From Siderastrea siderea (lineage: Eukaryota; Cnidaria; Anthozoa; Scleractinia; Rhizangiidae), in contig OZ034970.1 of NCBI GenBank assembly GCA_964030785.1, forward strand, positions 14,851,411 through 14,915,410: 64,000 bases of DNA, in the 5' to 3' direction. Both the position numbers and the translations under genes were made by a program. The notes beneath the pieces were generated by a model. It was not told the origin of the DNA and ran no database searches. It was given only the letters and a program-made list of their open reading frames with translations. This document shows, piece after piece, positions 10,477 to 22,224 of this stretch. The stretch's first letter is position 1, and every line of letters starts with the position of its first letter.

Positions 10477-12569
10477 CAAAAATGACGTCACGCGGTGTCG
10501 TTTTCGAAGGAATGTTCCCTCATTGTGCACACAACATCTGCGCCCGGTGAAACGACGGGAGAACTACAACAGTTCTGTTGAATATCTCCACGGGAAAATG
10601 TTGCGTTTAAGTCAGTTTCACTTACCTTGGACAACCCGGGAAAATCAAGAAAACTGAGAGTCAAGAATCCATGCTCGTGTTGGATTACCGCTACTATGTT
10701 TATTACCACGTTCCTGTTTATAGTCAGTAGATACAGACTCGAAGAATAGTCAGTTCAAACTGAAACAGTACCACATTTCTGTTTCAAAATACTGTAATGA
10801 AAACAAAGAACATGATTGAAAGTACTGCTCAGTAACTTTCATTTGAATGGTCGTACTTTAGGATTTTCATCCTCAAACTCAAAAGTTAGAACCACCTTAT
10901 ACAGCATAATAAACAGCACCACAGGAAAGTACTGCTCAGTAGCTTTCATTTGAATGGTCACACTGTAGGATTTCGTCCAGAAACTCAAAAGTTAGAACCA
11001 CCTTGCAAAATAATTGACACAGGAAAATATCTCTCGACATCTTTTTATTTAGATGGTCGCTCTTTAGAAGAAGTGTTAGTTAGTGTCATTGATTGACATC
11101 TTGTTTATAAGAAAACCCTCGTTAAATATTTGAGCTCAAAACTTATTAAAATATAAAACAAAAACGTTATAATATTGAGAAATAACATAAGTTAAATGTC
11201 TTAGCAGTCTTTTTGTTGCAATAACTGCGTAGCAGAAAATAAGATAGCTAAATATAATATATCACGAGCCAAAACGCAAAATAAAATTATATTCAACTAA
11301 TGAAGAGATAATGTTTTGTACATGTAATGGCAGGCTAGCCAATATTCTGACTGTGAGGTAACTGTGATTCGTATTAGGCCACACGGCTGGCGGACTCCAG
11401 CATAGTGTTGCCCCGATATTTTGTTAGGTTTTCTCACAGTCTGTCGGTACCCATTTCTGTAGAGAAAGACTGTGATCTGAGGAAGAAAGAAGAGAACAGC
11501 AAGGCGCGATGACTATCAAACTGCTGGGTCTCCGAAAAATTAAGCCCGTGCCTTGACGTCCCTTTGTCTATGTCCCGAGACTATTTCACGGCGGCCAATT
11601 GGTTTGGGAACAGAGAAAAGTGTTCTTCTAGGTTGCGTCAACGAAATCACAAAACCTACAAGCTAAGATGTCCACGACTTACACGAATTGCCCTTGCAAT
11701 ATTCAACTACATCTTTCCCAACCTCGTTACACCAACATCCGCTCAAGCACCTGCTCCGTTGCTTGCCCCAGAGAGTTTCTGCTGTGACAGAACTGTTCCT
11801 CAGCTGGAGAGGGGGGGGGGGGGTTGCAGGGGCTCTTTAATACTAGGGGAGATCGTACCTTTAGGCGGTTAAAATTCGCAGTTACTTGTCGCTTAGAGTA
11901 TTGAACTAAGTGAAATAAGCCGGTAGAAAAGAAGCCAGGAACTACTTCTGAAATAGAACCGTTAACTCCTCAAATGAGTGAGAATCAATTCGTACCCCGC
12001 CCACAAAACGCGATTCCGGTAGATGCAGTTGCAAAATTTTCGTCAATACAGCAAGGTCACTGATAAGGGAGTCGCGCATCCGGGAGTTAACCCAAGTCTA
12101 ATGTATTGCACCTGTATGTTTCAGCAACTCTGATTGGTCCACCCCACCGAAAGAGAAATAACTTACCCAAGTTGGGTAATGAGAGATCATGTCTAAAGAT
12201 AGGCTGAAACATTAACTAAAGAATCGTTCATCAAGACTTCTGCTCAGCGACTTCATGAAGTGCACGTATTTTCTGCCCTATGCTTGATCCAAGCCTCCGG
12301 AAAACACGCCCGTCCTTAAACAGTCCTGATCTTAATGTGGTCCCACGTTGTCGTAGAACAAAAAGAAATATATAAACTGAAAGACTTCACATCAGTCTAC
12401 CTTCGTTTAATTAGAAAAAAAAATTTCATTTTCATGTGAACGTCATCCATCTGAGGGGCGTTTCATTTTCGAGCTGTCTATTCCTTAAAACCCAGCCTTA
12501 CTCGAGAACACGCTCGCTAGTTCACTTGCGGGAATTAGGGAAGCAAAATTCTGTTAGAATCGTTGGCTA
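10477..12569. other. intergenic between the two host genes
   Basis: Apart from the repeat copies at 10818-11007, I see no gene. The open frame at 11564-11872 ends in a poly-G run and has no recognisable domain. Possible polyadenylation hexamers occur (AATAAA near 10906 and 11279) but cannot be tied to the F-box transcript. Confidence 0.35.
10818..11007. repeat. about 107-bp duplicated unit (2 clear copies)
   Basis: The block starting GAAAGTACTGCTCAGTA at 10818 recurs at 10925 with few changes, including CTTTCATTTGAATGGTC and AAAAGTTAGAACCACCTT. More diverged copies are visible near 9945-9990 (TCAGTAGCTGCCATTTGAA) and 11032-11075, so this is an older dispersed repeat family around the end of the F-box gene. 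Confidence 0.7.
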
Positions 12570-12633
12570 ATGGCGCTTTGTTGTATTCTCTGGGCATCTT
12601 GTGTTTTCGTCTTCTGTCTCAGTAGCAGTACAG
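12570..12633 (+). CDS. beta-helix/membrane gene, signal-peptide exon
   Basis: ATG at 12570 opens a 21-codon frame: Met-Ala, then Leu/Cys/Ile/Trp/Phe/Val-rich residues and small Ser/Thr residues, a classic signal peptide. It leaves one base before the donor GTTGGT, which is weaker than GTAAGT. Phase and biology both fit the long exon, which alone lacks a start and signal peptide. Confidence 0.7.
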
Positions 12634-15600
12634 GTTGGTCTTAATCTTAATCTTCCTTTTCCGGCAATTTATCATCTTTTTTTTTTCAAATCCAGTAAAA
12701 ACGTCTGATGAAAGTAAGGACACAATAATTTACCACAAGCAGGTTATCGTAAGCCTTAAAGGTTCAGCAACGATTGATACTGATGAGTTTTATCAGTGCT
12801 TTCAGTAGAGGAAAGGGAAGAAAACCTTTCTTTAAGAAAAAGGAATCCTCAAAATAATATAGTTTACAAAGGTAGAAAGTCGCCAAAGCTGTGATGATAA
12901 ACCATTAAGAATAAGGGCGGGGAATATTGAAGCTTATGATCTAACGACAAACTTAAAAATTGGGGCAAATGTTTTAAGCATGATTAGAAATTTTAACGTC
13001 TAAAAGTTAAAACTAAACTGCCCAGCATAATGATTGGTTTTTTTATACTCTTCTCTCCCGACAACAACAAAGGATTTGACGAAAAACGAAAGTTATTGAG
13101 TGTCCCTGATGCTGACTTATTTGCTTTCCGGTTTAGTTTTGGAAGAGTAATTTTTGTGTACGAAAAGAAGGAAATTTCCTTACTAAGCATTATACGTCAG
13201 CCATTTTTGTGAATCTGTGACTTCTTTATGGTAGAAAATTGGACAGAATTGACCCTGCGCGACCGCCTCTCGAAAGCGAACGTCGACTACTTATCGATGA
13301 TAGCAACTTTCTTTTTTCCGTTAAATCAATAGGGAGGCCTTTTGTAAGCGAACACAACTCACAGCTAGGCTACCCCCTATCGTGGCATCGCCTCGGTTTC
13401 GGCGATCGCTTAAACCTTTTTTTCAGCAGCGACGCAAGCATTAAGGCAAACATAATAGAACTGACTTCATAGTCAAAGCCGGTGAAAACGGGCAAAAATA
13501 AACATAAGCGCAGGAAAATATATATATATTGTGCTTGTCAAGCAATGCTTCTGCCACAGTGATTCCCTCAGTTAAAATCAAGTAAAAAGAATAGGTGTGT
13601 TTGTTCCTCTTATTTGCATGCTTGCACTTGCGTTATGACTAGTCACTATGTTTGTGGTAGTGCTTGCGTAGCAAGTGAAAACCAGCCCTTATACCAGCTT
13701 ACGAAAGGTTCTAATGCAGCATAATTTCATTATTTCGGTATTTCGTTTCTGAGGATCGAAATCGTCATGGTTGATATTAAGGGCGAAGTCACAAGCCGCA
13801 CCTTTCAGTTTAGATTCTCGTGCAGTTTTCATCGCCAACACAGATGAGATATCAGATTGAGCACTTAACTTCCAGTTTAGAGAAAGTAAGGATTAAAATG
13901 CATCCTTGTCCCAATAAACATTTTGGAAATAATGTAGTTGGGTTTCTAGGTTGTAAATAATAAAAACAGTTTTCGCTATTTAAAGTACTTATTTGCCTAA
14001 GCGTTTCAGTGAATAGGATAAGAAAGTTACAGCTATCTTTATGGCTATCGGATCACGAAGTCAAACTGAACGTTTTTAATTCTTTAATTTTTTTTTTTTG
14101 CCACGTCGATATTTAATTGTTAAGGATCTGAAATAACTATACACCATTATGCATGTGTGTGGGGCCTTCCAATTGACAAGGACAACACGGAAATGACCTG
14201 CAAAATTCCAAGTTGGGTTAGTGCACCTGTTTAGCAAATGCTTCAGTAACCTATTTCTTTTGCATTGACCTAAGATAGTCACAGTCGTTTTCCCGACGAG
14301 GAGGGAAGCGCCAATGGGGCTAGCCCTTCTGTAAATAAGCTGTATAGGTATGCACAGTGTGAAATATTCAGGTGGAGCCGTTTTTGGCCTGGTTTGTTTT
14401 TGCTACTGGTATGAAACAGGGTATTGACTTTTTTCTTATTGATTCACACGGCTACAACTTTTACAATGTTTACGATAAATTATACAGCAAACAACAGTAC
14501 GGACAAAATTAATTAACAAACCTTAAAACAATATTACAATAATGTTACAACATGAAAAGGAAAAAGGGTGTAAAAAAGTTAACTGATTACATAGCTGATA
14601 GGAAAACACAACACACAGAATATATTTTCGTTACATTTTGAGCTATAAAGTAATTATTGTCCATTTCCTGTGAAATTGGTGTAATTTGTTGTTTTTAGCG
14701 CAAATAAATTTGTCTGTTTCGTATTTAATGCCAACTTTGGTTTGAAAACCATATATTGGGAAGAACTTTGTTTCTCCTGTATTCCCATAGATATAGTTTA
14801 CCAACAAGTAACAGATAATTCAGTAGGGTGCATTTTGAGGCTATAATACCAAACAAAACGTCTCGCATGCTTAGTTGAACGCGCTGTCCTGTTAGGGAAA
14901 AGAAATAAGATTTAAAATCGGTCCAAAATTGTTCCGAATGAGGACAATGAACCATAAGGTGGTGCAGAGTTTCTGGTTCGTGTCTGCAGAAAGAACACTT
15001 TTCATCTTCAATAAAAACCTATCTTGTGTAGTTTGGTGTTAGTAAATAGAATGGCATTATGGTTGGAAAGGGAGGAGGGACATTTAAAGGCGTTTGGTCC
15101 AAAATATGATATGAAAAATATGTCAGTTTGACCTAGAATAGGTAGGAATAAGGATAGCCTGCGTAGCAAGCGTTTGCGTAGGTTTTTTCTCACCTTCGAA
15201 GCACTTTTGCTTTTCGGCCTTGCCCCAATTTTCGATCGGCCAAAGAGCGAAAAAGGCTTCAAACGTGCAGAATAGCCAACAGAAACGCTTGCTACGCAGG
15301 CTAGAATAAGGATTTTGCGTGAGCCCTTGATCGCACATCATTTCCTCCCTCCCAATTTCCTATTCCGGGAAACACCACTTCCTCTGCAATTCATGTGGTA
15401 ACTACATCATAATTTAACCACTGTTGTAAAATCTAGGTACTCAGGAGCATGGACTTCATGAGAATGTGTACGTTTCCCGCTTCGGAAGAGACACCGGATC
15501 TTGCGGCACCCTCGCTGAACCATGTCAGTCCATAGCAAGAGCGGTGGAACTGGTAGACTGGGGCGGAATCATTCACCTTAATGGGACTGGAACCAAAGAA

Positions 15601-18600
15601 CAACCTTTTGACTGCAAGGATCGTACAGCGCATGATCAAAATCCGGGTATTTCCATCAAAAAGAGTTTGACAATCGAAAGCTTTAACTCTACCCCGTATG
15701 TTGCGTGTGAGAAAGGATTTCAATTCAATAAAGTCCAGCGAAGACTGACGACTAAATTGTTAGGGATTGTTTTCGATGGCACTCCGCTTGTGTTTGATGA
15801 CAGTAGTCAAGTTTATCTTATAAACTGCTCTCACCTGAACACGAAAAAAGCTGTTGTTGTTCGTACGAAAACAATTCCAACTCTTCATTTTGATATTCAA
15901 GGTCCATCTCTTTTTCAAAACAATCATCAATGCGTGGAGATCTTGATGACAAGTGGGAGCGCGCATTTTCTCGTTATTAATATCAACCACTCAAGATTTC
16001 AAGAAAATGGGTTCGATAGACCACAGTCGGTTAAAGCTCTCATCTCTATAGCAACAGACGTCAAAAGCTCTTCAAGATCAACAAGTGTTCGAATCTCTTG
16101 CCAAAACGTCACTAGTGTTAAAAACAGGGCTCCTTTCTTGGTTCTTGACGTAACAACTGCTGTGACAAGAGAAGTATATAGCCATGTTAAGTTATTAAAC
16201 AACAACCTGGAGAAAGCGGCATCTAACGCAAATTCTGGGAAACGCTTTACAGACGGCATGTACATTTCACGAGCAAGAAAGACTGACGTAAGATTTGTTG
16301 ACTTTCTATGCGCTAATAACAGCAATATGTTGGCGATGAGATGCATTAAGATTTCTTCATACGAGGCAAAAGTAGCCATCGAGAATTCGTCTATTGTTGG
16401 ACATAACGTAACGAAAGGTAAAGGTGGAGCCATCCTCATTGACTGTAAACGCCACACTTCTTTGACAGTAAAAAACACCGCGTTTGAGAAGAACAAAGCT
16501 AACTTTGGCGGTGGAGCAGTTTTTCTTAACACTGTAAACGGAAGCCTTAGACTCAACCTCACTAATGTTAATTTCTCTAACTGTGAAGCTGCAACCGATG
16601 GATCGTCGCTACTGGTTGGAAAAACTCACACTCTTAGAGCTAAGCCTATAGGATATGCTTTGTTTGCGTACTTCAGAAACGTCCACGTCAAAAACTGCAT
16701 CAGTCTTAACAGTAGTATGTGTGTTGTGTTAAGAAGTGGACACGTGACATTTGAGGAGTTTCGCTGGACTAACGCTCGACCAGAAACTGCAGGAGCTATA
16801 TATGTCGTAAATACGGCAGGAAAGACAGATGTGAAAATTTCTGGATCTACGTTCGTCGCCGACCGTGCCAATGGAAGTGTTTTTGTGAGAATTGAAGCAC
16901 TGAAGAAACACAAAGGAGGAGTTACAGTTGCCAACACCACAATGACAAATAGTCAAGAAAGTGCCTTAATAATAAGTCCAAAATATAGAATCACGTTAAC
17001 CAACGTAACAATCTCATCATGTAAGCACGGATTGCAGATATCTCAACGATGGTTGAGTCACGACCGTACTCCCTTGAATCCTGTTAAAATTATTGTCGAT
17101 AATTGCACTTTCAAACAAAATGTGTATGATTTGTCCTTAACTGTAAGAAACCCTCGATCAGTTTCGCTCACAATCATAAACTCTTTTTTCGTGGGCCACC
17201 CGAAAACCACAAACACCGTCAATGCCTATGCAATTCACTTTTATATACCAGCTTTGTCTAAGCCACTCGTAAGCTCAAGGGCCACCATTGAACTAGACAG
17301 AGTTATTTTTGACTCTCGCCCTGCCAGTAGTTTTGCACTTTACTTTCCAGGAAAGAAAACATTAACCATACGCAGGTCAATATTTCGCCATTGCACCTCC
17401 TTTCGGCGAGAGCAATGGAATTGCGGCGATAGCAAATCGATTTACGTGAGCGCAGCTGGAGCCTTATCGATTCTCTCAATCATTGACAAACACTGGAAAC
17501 TAGGTTGTGTGCATCGTAACGTTTATAACAACACCCATCCTCGTTGGAGATATGACAGTCACGTGACATTTGAAGACACCTTATTCCAAGAGAACGCTGG
17601 GCTTATCGCTGGTGCAGTCTATGTGAGTAACGGAAATACCACGTTTCGTAATTGCTCCTTTCAAAACAATTTGGCAGCAAGAAAAACAGGGCAAGTTTAT
17701 TCCGCGTACGGAACAGGCAGAGTGGAATTCACCAACTGCTCCTTTCACAGTGAACAAAAGAATAAAGTGGTCAGGGAAAGGATGTTTGAAAACGTTGCTT
17801 TCTTTTACTCCGAGAGTGAAGGACCTGTAGCGTTTCGAAACACTTCTATGTTTTCAACCATTGCGGAAAGGCGTTCGTATTCCGTTCTTGACATTTCTAA
17901 CGGCGGTTACGTTGATATTGATCAGAACACGGCCATTCACTGCAAAGAAAGTCAGCTGTCGCTAGAAAATGCGACGCATTTTGTTTATACTGAAAAAAGA
18001 AAGCATTATTGTCTGGTTAATGTTACTGTTCTTAAGTTTACATGCAGGCTATGTTCTCCGGGGTATTACAGCCTCCAAACAGGACGCTCAAATGGTTTAA
18101 CCGTGAATGATTCATTCCGGTGCCAGCCGTGCCCATTAGGAGCAAATTGTATCCAAAACAACTTGAACATAGCGGCCAAAGAGAACTTTTGGGGCGACAA
18201 AGTCCCAGGGAAACGCCCTACGTTACTCAAGTTTATTCCCTGCCCCAAAAATTACTGCAAGTCTCCTGGCCTGCGATCATTAACGTCAGCGTACAATAGT
18301 TGCCATGGCAATAGAACTGGTTTCCTTTGCGGTACGTGCGTCCCTGGTTACACGGAAACACTCTTTTCTGCTGAGTGCAGAAAAATAACGCAATGCAGCG
18401 ACTACCTATTGTGGGTAGTACTAATCGTTTTTTCGGTTGGATTAGCTGTGTACCTGCTGATTAAGCCTCCGTTCTTACATTTTCTCAGCTGGAAACAGAT
18501 CTTATGGTTTACAAAAAAGAAAGAGAATCGAGCACGTGAACAGGGCTGTCAAGATAGTAGTGAACATTTGGACAGCGGCTATTTAAAAATCGCTTTTTAT

Positions 18601-19818
18601 TATTATCAAGTCGCAGATTTACTTCTGGATGATTCTCTTCAAGACTTGCTTCTCAAAGTCCCTTTCATTTATGCTATCATATCTGCATTTAATTTTCAAG
18701 TGCGTGCCGTTTACAGAGGAATCGGTTGTCCTTTCCCAGGATTGACGGCGGTGACGAAGGAATTGTTTCTTTCTTTCATGGTATTCGCTACAATGACTAA
18801 CGTTCCTTTTATATATTGCTTTCATTTTGTTATAAATCTGGTGCGCAAAAAGGGGCGAAAACCGTCGGTGCGTCATTATATGGCGGTCGTCTTGGAGATA
18901 CTGTTGCTAGGTTACGATAGGCTTGCGGAGACATCACTGGTATTGATGCACTGTGTAACCATTGGCTCTGATCGCCGCTTGTTCATTGATGGTAACACTC
19001 CTTGCTGGCAGACGTGGCAGTACCTTCTTCTCGGCTACATTGTAATATTTGTGGTCCCATTCATCGCTGTTTTGTACTACGGATCGTCAAAGCTGTACAA
19101 AGCTTCCATTACTGCAAGTGAATTTCTCGCAGCCTGTGTCCTTCCTTTGCCGTTTCTAATCTATTGGCTCTTGAAGCAATTTTTCACAAGAAGAGAGGAA
19201 AGAGAACATGACTATGAAAAGGACGCAGAAGTTCTGACGAGGCACAACAACAGCGCTGAGGTCATGAAAGTCTTGCACGAACCATTCCGTACTCCCATTG
19301 GCCAGGAACAAGGCACACTTTACTGGGAAAGCGTTCTGATTGGCCGGCGACTAATTCTTCTTACATTTCATTCCTTCATTCCCAATGCAATGCTACGCTT
19401 CTTCTTTATGGCTGGTGCATGCGATTTAATGGCAATTCATCATATTGTCAAGAGTCCTTTCCGCGACACCACAGCTAACAAAGTCGAATCTCTGTCGCTA
19501 ATAACGTTAGCTGTTATTGCTAAAATCAGTCTGGTGAAAGCCACTTTGCTGTCTTCTGGGATAAGTCCAAAGGGACAGAACGGGCTTTACATCAAGGGAA
19601 TGCAGTGGTTCGAGCTTGCTGCGATGGGTTTTGTTCCGGTCTTGCTATCTTTTCTTGCTGTGTTAGCTATTTTGTCGCATATATTGCGTTTACTTTTTTA
19701 TCTCGGAAAGCAAATCATCAGATGCAAGCGGAAAAATGACGCTATTGACACTTCTTTTGAAGGTTTAAGAGAGCCTTTACTGAATAATCAAGGACTTGGG
19801 TTTAAATATAGCTTTTGA
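12570..19818 (+). CDS. signal peptide / beta-helix ectodomain / polytopic membrane protein (1,481 aa), two coding exons
   Basis: Seen: exon 12570-12633 encodes a hydrophobic signal peptide and leaves one base that joins in phase to exon 15437-19818. The mature N-terminal about 850 residues show recurring Asn/Ser-rich strands with F-x-x-N and G-G-A-[IV] motifs (near residues 350, 379, 473, 746), typical of right-handed beta-helix or Chlamydia-PMP-like repeats, with many N-glycosylation sequons. Residues about 885-1010 form a Cys-rich linker with a C-x2-C-S-P-G-Y-Y motif like GCC2/GCC3 (ephrin-receptor-like) modules. About eight or nine hydrophobic segments follow from residue 1012 to 1445, then a short basic cytoplasmic tail. 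Known: comparable architectures occur as uncharacterised expanded families in invertebrates and protists. Inference: a plasma-membrane receptor or channel-like protein with a large extracellular solenoid. The ligand and mechanism are unknown. Confidence 0.85.
13305..13381 (+). repeat. dispersed repeat shared with the 3' tandem array
   Basis: The stretch GTTAAATCAATAGGGAGGCC and the following CTAGGCTAC portion match, with changes, a block present once per higher-order unit of the array (54573-54653, 58313-58380, 62014-62080). It lies inside the intron of the beta-helix/membrane gene. It may be a small mobile element that also entered the ancestral array monomer. Confidence 0.55.
14725..15365 (-). 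mobile_element. LINE 3' fragment (reverse-transcriptase C-terminus), interrupted by a MITE
   Basis: On the minus strand the frame ending near 14725 contains a C-x2-C-x8-H-x4-C cluster (CSFCRH ... HLMVHC) followed by a Trp/Phe-rich region. This is the zinc-binding (zf-RVT) module at the end of non-LTR retrotransposon polyproteins. The upstream reading frame continues across the MITE insertion: codons before 15304 resume after 15146 when the MITE and one target copy are removed. In-frame stops show that it is dead. The LINE clade is not assigned. Confidence 0.6.
15155..15303. mobile_element. Mutator-type MITE with 9-bp target duplication
   Basis: The 21-bp ends are exact inverted repeats: TAGCCTGCGTAGCAAGCGTTT at 15155 and its reverse complement ending at 15303. 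They are flanked on both sides by GAATAAGGA (15146-15154 and 15304-15312). A 9-bp duplication is typical of MULE/Mutator-like elements. At 149 bp it has no coding capacity. Confidence 0.85.
15437..19818 (+). CDS. beta-helix/membrane gene, main exon
   Basis: A single 4.4-kb exon, open to TGA at 19816-19818. Its first two bases complete a Gly codon started in the signal-peptide exon. The open frame also has an internal GTG at 15466, but the splice-based start is preferred because it supplies the signal peptide. A very long uninterrupted exon after a tiny leader exon can indicate an ancient retrocopy or family expansion. The minus-strand open frames inside it are shadows. Confidence 0.88.
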
Positions 19819-19999
19819 GAGATCATATGCAATGTCTGTCTTAAAATCAAATCGAATTTTACGTGAGGCGAAAGACAACGGAACAATTCAAAATGCTATT
19901 TCTTCTTCTTAATTCTGCTCTTGAATGACCTGGGCGGATCCAAGAATTGTTGATAGGTGGGTTCCAAATGACGACCTGAAAATGGTACTATAAAAACCA

Positions 20000-20244
20000 G
20001 GGCCCGGTTGTTCGAAAGCTGGTTAACGCTAACCTGGGATTAACATTTAACCAAGGTCCCTGTTTCTCCCATTGCAAAAGAGTTTTCGCAACAAATTCCA
20101 GTTAAGTGACCGTTTGAAAACAACCAAATTCAAAATGTAGCCCAAAAAAGATTTACAGGAATCCGTATCGTTTGGCTATAAAATGGAATTTAAAATTGAC
20201 GCTAATCCTGGGTTAGTGTAACCCTGCTTTTAACAACCGGGCCC
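20000..20244. mobile_element. MITE with GGGCCCGGTTGTT termini
   Basis: The left end GGGCCCGGTTGTTCGAAAGC and right end GCTTTTAACAACCGGGCCC are inverted repeats with one or two differences. Subterminal blocks (GCTAACCTGGGATTA and TAATCCTGGGTTAG-like) are also inverted. The length is 245 bp. A partial related copy lies at 20976-21030. The target duplication is not certain (possibly CAG). Confidence 0.75.
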
Positions 20245-21441
20245 AGAGTGATAGCTCAGATTAAGCAAATTTACATCATTTTGTCTACTAGTCTGCGCTG
20301 ATATCTTTCTCTTTAAGTTTAAAAGCATTTGGGCTTTTTTCAGAATCAAAAACTCTAGTCAAGTTTGAAGGAGAGGAAAGGGGATGGCGCACACCCTGGA
20401 ACCTCCCATAAGATTGACCTCCGGAGTCACGAAGGCCATGGTCGACACTGCCTTGTCCCCAGGCGTCCCTCCTTATTAAGGTTGGTGCACGTGGCTTTGT
20501 GTATCCTTCCCACGACGCCCCGCGCTTCCTGTATGCCCTCACTATACCCACACAACGCGGACAAACGCAGGGCGCGTGCACAGTTCCCACCATAATTTTA
20601 CAAAGGAAAACGCAGGCGTACGTCGAAAGTTTTTTTTAATCGCAAAACGTAACGCCGTATCTGAAAGCGTAAGCTTTATACGTCAAGCATGTGTTGAAAA
20701 TGAAGTAACTGTCGTGCACAAGTTTTGCCTGCGTGAAATTCAGTTTGCTGGGACATGTTATGCATTGTTTTCATACGAACTTCGCGCTCGCAACTGTTTA
20801 AACTGTTTCAAACTTCAAGGCTTTGAAAGACCGGAAGTGACGTACCTTTCTGCGTTTGACCGCTGTGAAAGCCATACCGGCGCCTGGGGACGAGACAGCT
20901 GGTCTTAGGTCGCTCGGTCTTGGGCGGCGTTTTTTAACTCAGCCGGCGTTAGAGTGATTTCTGAATTAACCAACAGGCCCCAGTTGTTCAAAGGCCGGAT
21001 AACTCTATCCACAGGATAAAATGATATCACAGGGAGTCCACAATAGTAGAGAAAAGGAATAAATAAAATTAAAATTATCAACATGCATACGTTGTTCGTT
21101 TCCTGTGGCTTTTTGTGTGCAGGATCAAGCTGATAGATGCTAGCGACAGTACTGTAGTCGTGAGCTGAGCTGTCTTGTGCGCGAGCGGATCTGAGTTATG
21201 CTAATTTTTTAAGCTTATATAAAAATGCTACAAGGGGAGCAGCTTTTTTACTAAGCAGTTTGAACACACTTTGCAAAATCGCCTTGAACTCGTTTCTTAT
21301 TCGCCTCCTTGCCACCAAAACTGTCACAAACGAGAGCTGGATAATTCGTGAATACGCTTACCTGTCATAATCCTGAGAAGAAACGATTTCTTGGCAGAAT
21401 TTTAGCTTTCTTTTGGCTGTTTACCATGAGTTTTTCTTTTC
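20245..21441. other. intergenic, no gene supported
   Basis: Apart from the truncated MITE copy at 20976-21030, only short unconvincing open frames are seen. No domain or splice structure links them. Confidence 0.35.
20976..21030 (+). mobile_element. truncated copy of the GGGCCC-type MITE
   Basis: GGCCCCAGTTGTTCAAAGGC followed by CGGATAACTCTATCC resembles the left end of the element at 20000, but no right end follows. Confidence 0.4.
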
Positions 21442-21799
21442 GTCAGAGCTGTGACCAGTTACCACGGCACAGACGCGTCAGATTTTCGCGCCATCAAGTG
21501 CAAATCAGCAACCCTCCCTCCCCCGCAAATCTCTTCGCACGACCGGAAATAAAACTACAACCTGCTTATTTTTATTTAATAGCTTGTTTAATTAATTAGA
21601 AAGGGGACTTTAACTAGAGTTCGAGCTCTTTGATAGAGTTATAGAGTACCTAATGAATTTGATCGCGCGGTAAGCAGGTTGTAATTTTATTTCCGGTCGT
21701 GCGAAGAGATCTTTGCGGGGGAGGGAGGGTTGCTGATTTGCACTTGATGGCGCGAAAATCTGACGCGTCTGTGCCGTGGTAACTGGTCACAGCTCTGAC
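21442..21799. repeat. long inverted repeat, about 128-bp arms, 102-bp spacer
   Basis: The arm at 21442-21568 (GTCAGAGCTGTGACCAGTTA ... CCTGCTTA) is repeated as its reverse complement at 21671-21799, with only a few differences. A transcript across it would form a long hairpin. It may be a foldback transposon or an inverted duplication. No coding sequence lies in the spacer. Confidence 0.88.
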
Positions 21800-22224
21800 C
21801 ACAGGCAGCCCAAATTGGCAGTATGTGTACTGGAAGATTTCATTGACAGTCTAAATATAATAAACGAACAAGTTGAAATGAAAACACAAATAAAGAAATA
21901 TCGAAACGTGTAAATAAAACATTGCTTACGTTTTATTTGTTGTTGCTTGATGTATCTTGACTGTCCTGGGAGCTATTTACACAAGTTTTAAATCGCTGCT
22001 TAGTATCGTATGTTCTGTCATTTATATAGCGAAGCAAGGCTGGCAGGTGAGAAACGAAGAGACTTTTCAGTGGTGCTCGGCAAAAGCACTCAAAATACTC
22101 CCACCTCCACAAAATCCGAACCAATACAGTCCCGCTTGCATCATCTCCCTAAAGTTTTCTCTTCGGAGTCAAAAGTTCAATACAATAAGTGGGCAGAAAT
22201 CTCGCCGTTTTCGCCACAAAAGCG

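Larger units (their letters stand above)
12634..15436. other. intron of the beta-helix/membrane gene
   Basis: 2.8-kb intron with acceptor AAATCTAG ending at 15436. It carries the dispersed repeat at 13305-13381, a minus-strand LINE fragment and a MITE nested in the LINE. Other parts are AT-rich with no supported feature. Confidence 0.65.

Noticed and set aside
15999..16562. Minus-strand ORF of 187 aa within the long exon
   Set aside because: It is an antisense shadow of the beta-helix coding sequence, with no domain of its own.
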